Shown here: positions 8,203-17,900 of the stretch, in pieces
Layout: each line of letters opens with the position of its first letter
Numbering within the stretch: position 1 is the stretch's first letter
NCBI RefSeq assembly: GCF_005048205.1
Contig: NZ_SUMF01000002.1
Coordinates: forward strand, 1 to 64,000
Length of the DNA: 64,000 bases
From: Chitiniphilus eburneus
GTDB taxonomy: Bacteria > Pseudomonadota > Gammaproteobacteria > Burkholderiales > Chitinibacteraceae
Direction: 5' to 3'
Translations under genes and position numbers: made by a program
The notes under the pieces: generated by a model
Database searches by the model: none
Seen by the model: only the letters and a program-made list of their open reading frames with translations
What the model was told of the DNA's origin: nothing

Positions 8203-9459
8203 TCATGGGAGCGGCCGCAGCCGGCCTCGGGTCAGGGTGGCGACCTCGGGGTGATCCAGTTCATCCACCTCGGCGCCGGCTTCCAGTACCAGTGGCAGCT
8301 TGACCAATTGCGCGACGACGCTCTGCTCCAGCGCTGCCTCGGCATCACCCAGCAAGGACAGCAGCGACAGGCGATACGCCGTTTCCGGGTAGGTCTCCGC
8401 CAGCACGGCATCGGCGAGCGACGCGTCGGCCCTTACATCCTTGAGAAACTCGTAGAGTTCTTCGGCCAAAACCAGTCGCTCCGCCTCGACCGCCGACATC
8501 GACGCCGCCAGCTCCGACGTGGGCAATGCGGTGACGGCATCGCCGGCACGCTCGCGCTCCAGCAACTCGAACTCGGTCACGTCGAGCAGGATGTCGGAAA
8601 CAACGAAGTCGGGCTGTGGGCTGAAACTGAGCAAATCGCGTCCCAGGGACGCCAGCGCCTCCTGGCTTTGCCCGCGCAGCCAGTCGGCGACGTTGGTCGA
8701 GGTCAGGCCGGATTGCCCGAGGTGGACACGTTGCGCCGCCAGTTCGGCCAGGCGCCGCTGGAACACACCGGTCATGCGCAACATGCGGCCTTGCGCCAGG
8801 GCGATCGATTGCGCCACCTGTTGCACCTGGCGATCGCCGTCTTCGGTGGCAAGCACCTGCTGGATCACCTGCGTGCCCTTTTCCACCCACTTCCACACGC
8901 TTTGCAGCTTCTGCCGCGCCGCGCGGATCTGGAACTCCGATTGCGATTCCAGCGCGGTTTCAAAATCGGCATGCAGTTCGTTCAACCGCGCCAGCAGATG
9001 CTGCAAGGTTTCGCGCGAGATATTGCCCACTGCCTGCCCGGCCGCAACCTGCGCGGTCAGATAGCCGAGTTCGGCATCGTCGTCAGCAAACTGGGTCAGC
9101 GTGGCAACGGCGGCCAGCGCGACGCGGCCCGGTTCGGACAACGAGTACAGCGCGGCATCGCTGTCCCATACCAGCAGCCCATTCTGCCGCAGACGTTGCA
9201 GCACGGTTTCGAGCTTGATGGGGTTGAGATAGACGAAGTGTGCCTGGAGATCCTGTGGGCTCCAGCGCGGCGCGTCGGCACGGGCGCCGATTTCGCGCAG
9301 CACCAGCAGGCGCATCAGCACTTCATCCTCGCCACCGCGAAACAGCGTGATCAGCGCGTCGAGATAAGGCTTCGCGCGCAACAGCGCATCCAGCGGACCC
9401 AGGTCGCGTGCGTCGTAGCCGGCCTGGAAAAAATCGGTCAGTAAAGGCTCGATCTGCAT
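8203..9459 (-). CDS. mksF: MksF-type kleisin subunit of condensin
   Basis: A 418-residue, largely helical protein placed as the first gene of a three-gene Mks condensin unit. MksF (JetA/MukF-like) is the kleisin that links the two SMC heads. The N-terminal third resembles a winged-helix arrangement with a leucine-rich helical segment, the middle (about 150-270) is predicted helical, and the C-terminal part is acidic. I chose the ATG of MQIEPLLTDF. An upstream in-frame TTG would add 12 residues, and neither start has a good ribosome-binding site. Only about 66 bases separate it from obgE, so translation may depend on transcripts coming from rplU-rpmA-obgE. The assignment is by size, order and partners. 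Confidence 0.75.
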   Translation of the reverse strand: MQIEPLLTDFFQAGYDARDLGPLDALLRAKPYLDALITLFRGGEDEVLMRLLVLREIGARADAPRWSPQDLQAHFVYLNPIKLETVLQRLRQNGLLVWDSDAALYSLSEPGRVALAAVATLTQFADDDAELGYLTAQVAAGQAVGNISRETLQHLLARLNELHADFETALESQSEFQIRAARQKLQSVWKWVEKGTQVIQQVLATEDGDRQVQQVAQSIALAQGRMLRMTGVFQRRLAELAAQRVHLGQSGLTSTNVADWLRGQSQEALASLGRDLLSFSPQPDFVVSDILLDVTEFELLERERAGDAVTALPTSELAASMSAVEAERLVLAEELYEFLKDVRADASLADAVLAETYPETAYRLSLLSLLGDAEAALEQSVVAQLVKLPLVLEAGAEVDELDHPEVATLTRGRLRPLP

Positions 9460-9525
9460 GGGGAAGGACAATAACCCGCCGCGGTCACGTGGCAAAGAGG
9501 GTGCAGCGCATCCGTTGCGGCGGGC

Positions 9526-10677
9526 TCAGTTCTCGTCGCCGTCGAAGTGATCCAGCGCATCGGCTTCTTCTTCCTCGAGCACCGGTGCCGGCGGTTGCTG
9601 TGCCTCGGCCTCGCGCACTTCAGCGCGCGCGGCTTCCAGGTAATCCATGATGGCGTAGGTCAGTTCGCGGCAACCTTCGCCAGTCAGGCCCGACATGGTG
9701 AATACGCGCAGGAAGCCGGCGTCGAATGGTGCCAGTGGATCGGGCTGCAACTGGGTGATCCCCAGTGCGGCGAGAAAATCGGCGACGCGCTGCTCGCGCT
9801 CATCGACCGGTACCATGTCCAGCTTGTTGAGCACCAGCCAGCGCGGCTTGCGGTGCAAGGCATCGTCGTATTTGCGCAGCTCCTCGACAATGGCGTTGGC
9901 CTCGGCCACGGGATCGACTTCGACATCGAACGGCGCCATGTCGACGATGTGCAGCAGCAGGCCAGTGCGCTGCAAATGCTTGAGGAAACGATGACCCAGG
10001 CCCGCGCCTTCGGCGGCACCTTCGATCAGGCCGGGGATGTCGGCAACGACAAAGCTACGGTTTTCATCGATCCGTACCACGCCCAGATTGGGGTGCAGCG
10101 TGGTGAAGGGGTAATCCGCCACCTTGGGGCGCGCAGCGGAAACCGCGGCAATGAAAGTGGACTTGCCGGCATTGGGCATACCCAGCAGGCCAACGTCCGC
10201 CAGCACTTTCAGTTCCAGCCGTAGCTCGCGACGCTCGCCTTCCTCGCCCGGCGTGGTCTGGCGCGGTGCACGGTTGACCGACGATTTGAAGTGAATGTTG
10301 CCCCAGCCTCCCTTACCCCCCTTGGCCAGCGCGATACGCTGACCGTCCTGCGTCAGGTCGGCCACGGTTTCACCGGTTTCCGCGTCGGTGATCAAGGTAC
10401 CGACCGGGAAGCGCAGGTCGATATCGTCGCCCGCGGCACCGTAGCAATCGGCACCGCGACCGGATTCACCGTCGCGTGCCTTGTATTTCTTGACGAAGCG
10501 ATAATCGACCAGCGTGTTGATGTTCTGGTCGGCCACGGCCCAGACGGTGCCACCTTTACCACCGTCACCGCCATCCGGACCGCCGCGCGGCACGAATTTC
10601 TCGCGGCGCATGCTGGCCGAGCCTTTGCCGCCCTTGCCGGCGATCACTTCGATTCTTGCTTCGTCAATGAATTTCAT
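9526..10677 (-). CDS. obgE: Obg family GTPase ObgE/CgtA
   Basis: Essential GTPase that binds the 50S ribosomal subunit late in assembly and links ribosome maturation to nutrient stress. The 383-residue protein has the Gly-rich Obg fold first (about 1-158), then the G domain with the P-loop GMPNAGKST, switch [11 protein letters not shown] and the NKLD guanine-specificity motif. The tail is strongly acidic ([16 protein letters not shown]), typical of proteobacterial Obg. It lies downstream of rplU and rpmA, the conserved bacterial order, after a terminator-like hairpin that probably lowers rather than abolishes read-through. The condensin gene mksF follows closely. Confidence 0.97.
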   Translation of the reverse strand: MKFIDEARIEVIAGKGGKGSASMRREKFVPRGGPDGGDGGKGGTVWAVADQNINTLVDYRFVKKYKARDGESGRGADCYGAAGDDIDLRFPVGTLITDAETGETVADLTQDGQRIALAKGGKGGWGNIHFKSSVNRAPRQTTPGEEGERRELRLELKVLADVGLLGMPNAGKSTFIAAVSAARPKVADYPFTTLHPNLGVVRIDENRSFVVADIPGLIEGAAEGAGLGHRFLKHLQRTGLLLHIVDMAPFDVEVDPVAEANAIVEELRKYDDALHRKPRWLVLNKLDMVPVDEREQRVADFLAALGITQLQPDPLAPFDAGFLRVFTMSGLTGEGCRELTYAIMDYLEAARAEVREAEAQQPPAPVLEEEEADALDHFDGDEN

Positions 10678-10730
10678 CTGGCGCTCGTACTGAATGGATG
10701 CGGGAGGCAGGCGTTCGCTGTCTCTCCAAA

Positions 10731-10764
10731 GAAAAAAGCCCTATCGGAGGATAGGGCTTCTTTC
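10731..10764 (-). terminator. Terminator/attenuator between rpmA and obgE
   Basis: On the minus strand AAGCCCTAT, loop CCTCCG, ATAGGGCTT is followed by a T run, directly after rpmA. This fits partial termination that gives more ribosomal protein than ObgE mRNA. Confidence 0.85.
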
Positions 10765-10782
10765 AGGTGCAGAAGAAACCGA

Positions 10783-11055
10783 TCAGGCTTCTTCGCCGGT
10801 GTACGGCTGCACGATCACGGTGCGGCGACGTGCGGCGCCCTTGATCGCGTACTTCACATAGCCGTCAACGAGGGCGAACAAGGTGTGGTCCTTGCCCATG
10901 CCGACGTTTTCGCCCGGGTGAAATTCGGTACCGCGCTGACGCACGATGATCGAACCAGCCGGAATCAGCTCGCCGCCGTAAACCTTGATGCCAAGTCGCT
11001 TGGCCTGGGAGTCGCGGCCGTTACGGGAACTACCGCCAGCTTTTTTGTGTGCCAT
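10783..11055 (-). CDS. rpmA: 50S ribosomal protein L27
   Basis: A 90-residue ribosomal protein L27, which lies at the base of the central protuberance and reaches toward the peptidyl-transferase centre with its flexible N-terminus. The N-terminal [16 protein letters not shown] and the following GIKVYGG and GTEFHPG segments are diagnostic. There is no Firmicutes-type cleavable N-terminal extension. It starts 20 bases after rplU and is followed by a terminator-like hairpin, so rplU and rpmA form a tight pair. Confidence 0.98.
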   Translation of the reverse strand: MAHKKAGGSSRNGRDSQAKRLGIKVYGGELIPAGSIIVRQRGTEFHPGENVGMGKDHTLFALVDGYVKYAIKGAARRRTVIVQPYTGEEA

Positions 11056-11075
11056 GGTTGTAAGCTCCTAGCTGA

Positions 11076-11387
11076 TTACGCGTCGATCGCGTCGATGCGG
11101 ATTTCGGTGTAGTTCTGACGATGGCCCTGACGCTTCTGGTAGTGCTTGCGACGACGCATCTTGAAGATGCGGACCTTGTCGTGACGGCCTTGCGAAACCA
11201 CCGTGGCCTTCACCGCCGCGCCAGCCACCAGCGGGCTGCCAATTGTCACTGCATCACCGTTCGCCACCATCAATACTTCATTCAGTACGATCTGGCTGTC
11301 GATGTCTGCAGCAATCTGTTCTACTTTGAGTTTTTCGCCGACGGCAACTTTGTACTGCTTGCCACCGGTTTTTACGACTGCATACAT
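11076..11387 (-). CDS. rplU: 50S ribosomal protein L21
   Basis: A 103-residue ribosomal protein L21, a 23S rRNA-binding protein of the large subunit. The start is set at the ATG of [14 protein letters not shown]: it has GGAG upstream with proper spacing and matches the family N-terminus. The frame stays open upstream for another 34 codons, but those fall inside the promoter. The C-terminus carries the conserved [16 protein letters not shown] rRNA-binding stretch. It is the first gene of the rplU-rpmA-obgE unit, transcribed from the promoter at 11457-11485. Confidence 0.98.
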   Translation of the reverse strand: MYAVVKTGGKQYKVAVGEKLKVEQIAADIDSQIVLNEVLMVANGDAVTIGSPLVAGAAVKATVVSQGRHDKVRIFKMRRRKHYQKRQGHRQNYTEIRIDAIDA

Positions 11388-11456
11388 AACGAGCTCCAAT
11401 AAGTCGGATGCGCGCCCCATGCGCGCTACCCCTCGGTACAAAAAGGGGAACGCGCG

Positions 11457-11485
11457 AATATACGCGCAACCCGCTTTTGCGTCAA
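11457..11485 (-). promoter_or_regulatory. Sigma-70 promoter for rplU
   Basis: On the minus strand a -35 TTGACG (11480-11485) and a -10 TATATT (11457-11462) are 17 bases apart, about 70 bases before rplU. Five of six bases match consensus in each box. Confidence 0.8.
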
Positions 11486-11605
11486 ACACTTAGCCGAAAT
11501 GGCCACGGCCGCGCGCGCCAGCTTCCCTCTTCGAACGCTCGTTTCCGGCAGGCGAATACCCGCGCCTCTCACCCGCTCGCCACCGCGCGGGCGGTGCATT
11601 TCTCG

Positions 11606-11614
11606 TGCTAACAT
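11606..11614 (+). promoter_or_regulatory. Possible extended -10 promoter for ispB
   Basis: TGCTAACAT fits an extended -10 element (TGnTAnnnT), about 40 bases before the ispB start. There is no matching -35 box, so the call is tentative. Confidence 0.4.
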
Positions 11615-11653
11615 CGCCGGCTTGATCGGAAGGCCCAACAGCAGGAGCAATGC

Positions 11654-12622
11654 GTGGCGACGGAATTCGTCAAGTCGGTCGTCGGCTCGGAAATGGCGGC
11701 AGTCGATGCGCTGATCCGGGACCGCCTCTATTCGGACGTGATCCTGGTGCGCCAGGTGGCCGAATACATTGTCACATCCGGTGGCAAGCGTTTGCGCCCG
11801 ATGATCGTGCTGCTGGCCGCCCAGGCCCTGGGCTACCAGGGTGACCATCATCGCCGGCTGGCCGCGGTGATCGAGTTCATCCATACCTCCACCCTGCTGC
11901 ACGACGATGTGGTCGACGAATCCGGCCTGCGCCGGGGCCGCGCCACCGCCAACGCGCTATTCGGCAACGCCGCCAGCGTGCTGGTCGGCGATTTTCTCTA
12001 CACCCGTGCGTTCCAGTTGATGGTGAGCTGCGGCTCACTGCGCGTGATGGAAGTGCTGGCCGACGCCACCAACATCATCGCCGAAGGTGAAGTCCTCCAG
12101 TTGATGAATATCGGCAACGTCGATATCGACGAAGCCGGTTACCTGCGCGTGATCCAGTACAAGACCGCCAAGCTGTTCGAGGCCGCCTCGCGCCTGGGTG
12201 CCATCCTGGTCGATGCCGCGCCGGAGGTGGAAGACCGCATGGCTCGTTATGGCATGCATCTCGGAACGGCATTCCAGATCGTCGATGACGTCCTCGATTA
12301 CACCGGCAACCAGGACGAGATCGGCAAGAATCTGGGCGACGACCTCGCCGAAGGCAAACCGACTCTGCCGCTGATCTACACCATGCAACATGGCACCGCC
12401 GCGCAGGGCGACGTAGTGCGTGAAGCGCTGACCCATGCCCAGCGCGAGCATTTTCCGGCCGTGTTATCTGCCGTTCGCGACTGCGGCGCGCTGGATTACG
12501 CGCTGGACATCGCGCGCCAGGAGGCCGGACAAGCCCGCGCCATGCTGGCCGAACTGACCCCCAACCCCGCCGTTGCCGCGCTGCTGGAACTGGCCGACCT
12601 GGCCGTCAATCGCAGCAGTTGA
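11654..12622 (+). CDS. ispB: Octaprenyl diphosphate synthase (polyprenyl synthetase)
   Basis: Trans-prenyltransferase that extends farnesyl diphosphate with isopentenyl diphosphate to make the ubiquinone side chain. The 322-residue protein has both Mg-binding Asp motifs: DDVVD (84-88) in the first aspartate-rich region and DDVLD (211-215) in the second, the latter followed by GKNLGDDLAEGK. The start is GTG with AGGAG 6 bases upstream. The gene is divergent from rplU, the usual proteobacterial arrangement. Chain length cannot be read with certainty; octaprenyl is the expected product for this family member. Confidence 0.95.
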   Translation: MATEFVKSVVGSEMAAVDALIRDRLYSDVILVRQVAEYIVTSGGKRLRPMIVLLAAQALGYQGDHHRRLAAVIEFIHTSTLLHDDVVDESGLRRGRATANALFGNAASVLVGDFLYTRAFQLMVSCGSLRVMEVLADATNIIAEGEVLQLMNIGNVDIDEAGYLRVIQYKTAKLFEAASRLGAILVDAAPEVEDRMARYGMHLGTAFQIVDDVLDYTGNQDEIGKNLGDDLAEGKPTLPLIYTMQHGTAAQGDVVREALTHAQREHFPAVLSAVRDCGALDYALDIARQEAGQARAMLAELTPNPAVAALLELADLAVNRSS

Positions 12623-12647
12623 CAGCCTTGGGGGCCGCTGTAATAAT
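12619..12647 (+). promoter_or_regulatory. Promoter for tRNA-Pro
   Basis: A consensus -35 TTGACA (12619-12624) and an AATAAT/TAATAA -10 region (12641-12647) at 16-17 bases lie just before the tRNA. The TGA inside the -35 box is also the ispB stop codon. Confidence 0.6.
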
Positions 12648-12663
12648 TGCGCCTCTTCGCAGT

Positions 12664-12740
12664 CGGGGTGTAGCTTAGCCTGGTAGAGCGCTACGTTCGG
12701 GACGTAGAGGCCGGAGGTTCGAATCCTCTCACCCCGACCA
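12664..12740 (+). tRNA. tRNA-Pro (anticodon CGG)
   Basis: This 77-base sequence folds as a complete cloverleaf. The acceptor stem CGGGGTG pairs with CACCCCG, the anticodon stem CTACG/CGTAG encloses the loop TTCGGGA (anticodon CGG, reading CCG), and the T-arm contains GGTTCGAATCC. The 3' CCA is encoded. A Rho-independent terminator follows at once. There is no integrase or attachment-site duplication beside it. Confidence 0.96.
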
Positions 12741-12747
12741 GGAATAC

Positions 12748-12780
12748 AAAAAACCGCAAAGCATCGCTTTGCGGTTTTTT
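12748..12780 (+). terminator. Rho-independent terminator after tRNA-Pro
   Basis: CCGCAAAGC, loop ATC, GCTTTGCGG followed by TTTTTT directly downstream of the tRNA. Confidence 0.95.
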
Positions 12781-12833
12781 CTTGTCCGGCGCGTCTATCC
12801 TGTAGCGGATTTCCCCTCGCTCAAGGACTGCCG

Positions 12834-14147
12834 ATGACGCCCTACCCGATCCCGCCCCTTTCCGCCCAATCCCGCGCCACCTGTACCGCGCGCATTGCCG
12901 AAATGGAGAACAAGACCACCTTCCTGCAAGGCGTCGACCCGGTGCTGCTCGATCTGTCGCTGCGCGAGCCGGCGGTGGGCATCCCGATGGGGCACACGGT
13001 GGAAAACAAGTACCAGTTGCTGCAACTGGCGCGGGAGATGGGCTTTACCGACATTCTGCTCGGCACCTTCGATGTCTCGTTGCCCGAAGTACCGCAAGTT
13101 GACGATGTCTTTGCCCAGCAGCTCAAGGCCTCGGGCGCGGACCTGACCGGCTGTTTCGCCTTCGCCACCATCGGCACCTTCCAACCGAACGGTGATTTCC
13201 AGCCCGACCTCAGCATGACCAAGCTGGTGGATTACGGCATTCCGAACACCATTCTCGACATCGATGTCTCACGCGCCTTCGTGGCGCCCACGCCGCAGGC
13301 GCGCCAGTCGTTCATCGACCGCCTGGTTGCCAGCATCCAGTGGCTGTACGCCAACCTGCGCGGAGACCGGAGCGGCCCGCCGCGTATCTATATCAATTAC
13401 CAGGACATGCCCGACGCCTTTTACGAGGACTGGGAATGGGTGGCGACCATTGCCGCGGTGCTGGCGCAGCAGCCAGTGGCCGCCGCCGCGTTCGAGGACG
13501 GCCGGGGCACCAGTTTTCCGTTCCAGGTCGGCACCATGACCGCCGTGGTCCGCGCCCAATTGCGCCCCGATCAGCGCCTGCTGGTGCACATGCATGTCGG
13601 TTGCGGGATGGAAAACGCCAATCTGATCGAGGCACTGCTCAATGGCGCCGATGGCGTCTGGGCCGGCTTCGCGCGCGAAGCCGCCACCATCGGTCACGCC
13701 CCCAGCTCCGAGTTGCTGGCCAACCTGGCACGGATCGGCAATCAGAATGTGGCCCGGCGCTATCGGCTGGAGCGCCTGTACCCGGTCGTGCAGGCGATGA
13801 CGCGGATCAACACCCTGGAAGCCGAACCGAACGACTTCCCGGTGATCGGCGCCAATGCCTATCGCACGATGCTCACCTTTTTCGAACAGACCGGCGCCAC
13901 CTGGATGGATCTGCCGCCGCAGCGCATCGGCGCGCCGGCCGGCTGGCGCGTGGCACCGGTCGCCAGCGACACGCCCGTCATCGCCGGCCGGCTGGCCGAA
14001 TGCGGCATCATCGAGCCGGTCAGCCAGGGCGTGCTGGACCGGATGCGCGTGCTGATGCGCCAGGACATGATCGCCGGCCAGCGCATTGCTTATGACGATC
14101 CGCCCAACCTGATCGCGCTCTACCGCCGCGCGCTCGCCCCTCAATGA
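12834..14147 (+). CDS. DRE-TIM metallolyase-like protein (HMG-CoA lyase/isopropylmalate synthase superfamily)
   Basis: A 437-residue TIM-barrel-type protein related to the HMGL-like family, whose members make or break C-C bonds in acyl-CoA or 2-oxo acid chemistry. LSLREP (42-46) sits where the family carries its Arg-Asp metal motif, and HMHVGCGMENAN (from 252) corresponds to the HxHND metal and substrate block. The usual Asp after Arg is Glu here, and ND is replaced by VG. The substrate is therefore unpredictable and the protein may be divergent or inactive as a classic lyase. A putative hydrolase gene follows after 22 bases, so the two may act together. Confidence 0.6.
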   Translation: MTPYPIPPLSAQSRATCTARIAEMENKTTFLQGVDPVLLDLSLREPAVGIPMGHTVENKYQLLQLAREMGFTDILLGTFDVSLPEVPQVDDVFAQQLKASGADLTGCFAFATIGTFQPNGDFQPDLSMTKLVDYGIPNTILDIDVSRAFVAPTPQARQSFIDRLVASIQWLYANLRGDRSGPPRIYINYQDMPDAFYEDWEWVATIAAVLAQQPVAAAAFEDGRGTSFPFQVGTMTAVVRAQLRPDQRLLVHMHVGCGMENANLIEALLNGADGVWAGFAREAATIGHAPSSELLANLARIGNQNVARRYRLERLYPVVQAMTRINTLEAEPNDFPVIGANAYRTMLTFFEQTGATWMDLPPQRIGAPAGWRVAPVASDTPVIAGRLAECGIIEPVSQGVLDRMRVLMRQDMIAGQRIAYDDPPNLIALYRRALAPQ

Positions 14148-14169
14148 CCCACCCTCGAAGGAACCAGCC

Positions 14170-14907
14170 ATGATCGTTCAAAGCCAGCACATCGATCTCG
14201 CAACGCCAACCGGCACCATGCGCACCTATGTGCATCGCCCGGTCGGCGATGCCCGCCGCCCCGCCGTGCTGTTCTATTCCGAAATCTTCCAGCAGACCGG
14301 CCCCATCGAACGCGCGGCACGCCTATTGGCCGGGCATGGCTACGCGGTGCTGGTGCCGGAGGTATTCCACGAACTCAATCCGATCGGCACCGTCCTGGCC
14401 TATGACGACGCCGGCCGCGACAAGGGCAACGCTGACAAGACCGCCAAGACCGCCGAGCACTACGACAGCGATAACCGCGCCATGATCGACTGGCTGGCCC
14501 AGCAGCCCTGGTACAGCGGCGCGCTGGGTGCGATGGGCTTCTGCATTGGCGGTCATCTGGCGTTCCGTGCCGCGTTGCAGCCGGAGGTACGCGCTACGGC
14601 ATGCTTCTATGCCACCGATCTGCATACCCAGGTGATTCCGAATGGTCCGGGTCAACACAGCATGGAACGGCTGGGCGACATCCAGGGCGAACTGCTGATG
14701 ATCTGGGGCAAGCAGGATCCGCACATCCCGGCGGAGGGCCGGGCCAAGGTGTACCAGGCGCTGGTCGCGGCCGGCCGCAATTTCACCTGGCATGAGGTCA
14801 ATGGCCAGCATGCGTTCATGCGCGATGAAGGCGAGCGCTACGATCCGCAACTGGCCTTGCTGGGCTACCAACTGGCGTTCGATCTGTTCAGCCGCACGCT
14901 ACGTTGA
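14170..14907 (+). CDS. Dienelactone hydrolase family protein
   Basis: A 245-residue alpha/beta hydrolase of the dienelactone hydrolase family. The triad is intact: nucleophile Cys125 in GFCIGGH, Asp183 in GKQDPH and His214 in GQHAFMRDEG. There is no signal peptide, so it is cytoplasmic. Classic members open dienelactones during chloroaromatic breakdown, but most bacterial paralogues have unknown natural substrates. No aromatic-degradation genes are nearby; the neighbour upstream is the DRE-TIM-like enzyme 22 bases away with AAGGA between, suggesting co-transcription. I assign only the family. Confidence 0.85.
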   Translation: MIVQSQHIDLATPTGTMRTYVHRPVGDARRPAVLFYSEIFQQTGPIERAARLLAGHGYAVLVPEVFHELNPIGTVLAYDDAGRDKGNADKTAKTAEHYDSDNRAMIDWLAQQPWYSGALGAMGFCIGGHLAFRAALQPEVRATACFYATDLHTQVIPNGPGQHSMERLGDIQGELLMIWGKQDPHIPAEGRAKVYQALVAAGRNFTWHEVNGQHAFMRDEGERYDPQLALLGYQLAFDLFSRTLR

Positions 14908-14939
14908 TCGCTGGGGGCAAGCCTGCCGGCGATTCTCGA

Positions 14940-17900
14940 TCAGGCCAGTCCAGCATCGGCACGCACAGCCGCCGCACGCAGCCGGCGCGCCAGATCGAGG
15001 TAACCGCCAGCTTCGGCTTGCGCGGCGGCGGCGCGGCAGCAACCAGCGATTTCGGCGGGTTGCAGGGCGGCAAGCCGCGCCAGCGCCAGATAGGGCTCCG
15101 CCCATGGCAATCCCTGGGTACGCGGCACCTGCGCCAGCGCTTCGGCCCAGCGCGCCGCGCCGGCCCAATCGCCCTCCTCCAGTGCCAGCCGGATCAACCC
15201 GGCATGCCATTGCAGTGCGTTGTGATACATCGCCTGCGGCAGCTCCTGTCGTGCGGCATCGAGCAACGGCACCCGCTCCGCCGCAGTGGAACAACCCGCC
15301 AGGGTTCCGAGCACCCACGGGCCGGCGTAGGCATGCAAGGCACATTGCTCGGTCAACTGCCAGGCCGATGCGGCCAGTTGCCGGGCCTGATCCACTCGGC
15401 CCAGGGCTCGCGCCGCGCGAGCCTTACCCTCGCCGCACAGCACCTGGAAACGCAGCAAGCCGACCGCTTCGGCCACCTGCGCGCCTTGCTCCAGGTACTC
15501 GGTGGCGGAGTCGGCCTCATCCATTTCCAGCAACACCCAGCCCGCCACCAGACAAGCGAAGGCTTCCGCCCGGGCATGGCCGATCCGGCGGGCGATATCC
15601 AGCGAGTACAGCGTTTCTTCCAGGCTGGCGGTCACATCGCCGAGATACAGCAGCACCGACCCCAACGCGGCCCGGTTGCCGGCCTGTACCGCCAGCAGGC
15701 CATGATCGCCGCATAGCGCCAGGCAGGCGCGGAAATGGTCGCGCGCCTCGGCAAATGCACCCATGGCATAAGCCGCGTCGCCCAGGCCGGAATGAGCCCT
15801 TGCCTGCAAGGCGGGATCGGCCGCGGCACGCGCCTGCTCCAGGGCGATCCGCTGAGCCGCCGCACCATCGGCCACGCGGTTGAGCGGAAAACACGCCCGG
15901 CCGCGCAGGTAATGTAGCCGTGCCCGGATTGCCGCTGGCGCGGCGTAAACCTCCGGCTCCAGTGTTTGCAGGACATTGAGCGCTTCATCGATCCGGTCCA
16001 GTTGCAAGAGCGCCTCCACCCCCGACAGCCTGGCATCGAAGGCACCTTCGGCGGCGGCGGCTTCGGTCGCACGACGGAAATGGACTGCCGCCAGCGCGGG
16101 CTTGCCCCGCTTCAAGTGCAGTTCGCCAATCAACTGATGCATCCGCACTGAGTGCCCGGGCGTTTGCGGTAGCGCCTGGACCATGTCGAGCAAGGACATG
16201 GCGGCCGCATCGCGCCATTGCGCCATCTCGCGCGCGGCAGTGGTCAGCAGTTCATCAATGGCCTGGGGAGCGCCGCCCAGCGCCAGGTGCCGCGCATAGG
16301 CGGCGGCATCCCGTTCGCGATGCCATTCGGCCAGCCGCAAATGCAGCATCCGTCGCATTGTGGGCTGCAATTGCTGGTACACCACCTCGCGCACCAGCGA
16401 ACTCGTGAAGCGCCAGTCCTCGCCCAGCCGTACGATCAGCAGCGACAGACCGACCCGCTCGGGCTGCAATGCCACGCCCGATACCTCTTCCAGCATGGCG
16501 GCGGTGCAACCATCGCCCGCGACGGCGGCCACACCGAGTGCGTAACGCTCAGCCGGCATCAGCCGTCCCACCTCCGCATGCACGGCGGCACGTAACGAAT
16601 CGGGTAGCGCCGCCGGGTCGTCGGCCCCCGCCAGCAGACATGCCAGAAACAAGGGGTTGCCCCCAGCTCGCAGCAGGCAGGCTTCCATGCGCGCGCCACC
16701 ACCATGACCCGCCGCCACCGCCAACTGACGTGCATCGGCCTGCGTCAGCGGCGACAGGTCGAGCGTGAAACAGGGCACGCAGGCTGCGGCAATGCGCGAT
16801 GCCAGCTCGCGCTCCAGCAGACTGCCCATGCGCAGGGTGGCCAGGACCAGAATGGGATAGGCCGGCAATTGGGCCAACGCGTCGATCAGCGCCCGCCAGA
16901 ACACATCGTCGGCTTCGTGCGCGTCATCGATCACCAGCAGTTGCGGCATCAATGCCGCGCGTCGGCGCAACAGCTCGCGCAACAGGTCGGCCTGCAATCG
17001 TTCTGCGCGCAGCGGATCGGTGGCGGCCAGGATGCCCTGCAACATCGGGGTCAGCGGCTGTCCCAACAGTCGCCGCAACATCGCGCCATGTTCCAGCCCC
17101 AGCCCTGGCAACGCCGCATGTACCGGGACGCGACCATCGCCGGCCAGTTGCACCACCAGACGCCCCAGCAGCGATGTGTCGTGTTCAGCCAGATGCTGCC
17201 TGGCATAGACAACGTGATGCTCGAAGCCTTCCGCGCCAGCACGGCGAACGCATTCGCCCGCCAGCCGCGATTTGCCGATGCCGATCCCGCCTCGCAGCAG
17301 AGCCATCGACGCCACGCCGCCACGCCGGCATTCATCCAGCCCAGTGAGCAAGCGCTGCAACTCGAGCTGGCGTCCAGCCAGTGCCGGCGTGTCAGGCAAC
17401 TGCGCTTGCGCGCGCCCTTCGATCCGCCATAGATCGCCAGGTTCCGCGCTGAGGACGAAGGCACTGCCCAGGGCCGAGCGGATCGACGCGGATACCCGCA
17501 CCAAGCCCGCTTCCGGTTTCTGTGCGGGCGATGTCGCGTCGTGCCAGGGCGCGGCCGCCGACTCCAGGAGAACTTCGTCGAAATCGATCCAGGCGCCGGG
17601 ACACCGCCCCGGCCATTCGAACTCGCGCAACCGCAACGCCGCGTGGGCCGCATAGAACGGCGCATCGCCGGATTCATCGTCCAGGCCGAAGGCGTAGCAC
17701 AACAGATCACCCTCATCCCCCATCACACGCTGGCCACGCAGATTGCCGATGAGGTTCTCCAGGGTTTCAACCCATTCCTGCGCTGGCGGCACCACCCACA
17801 GCAACGGCACCGTACGCATTTCCGACCAGCCTGGCGGTGGCGAGGCCACCGGGACCATCGGCACCAGCAGTTCGTGCAGGCTCATCTCGAAAAAGCGCGC

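Noticed and set aside
4610-9459. Four-gene Wadjet defence system
   Set aside because: No JetD/MksG-type gene lies next to it; the neighbours are obgE and the convergent chitin-binding protein gene.
12664-12740. tRNA as an integration site for a genomic island
   Set aside because: No integrase, direct repeat of the tRNA end or foreign-looking genes follow it; the imported-looking block starts 12 kb away.
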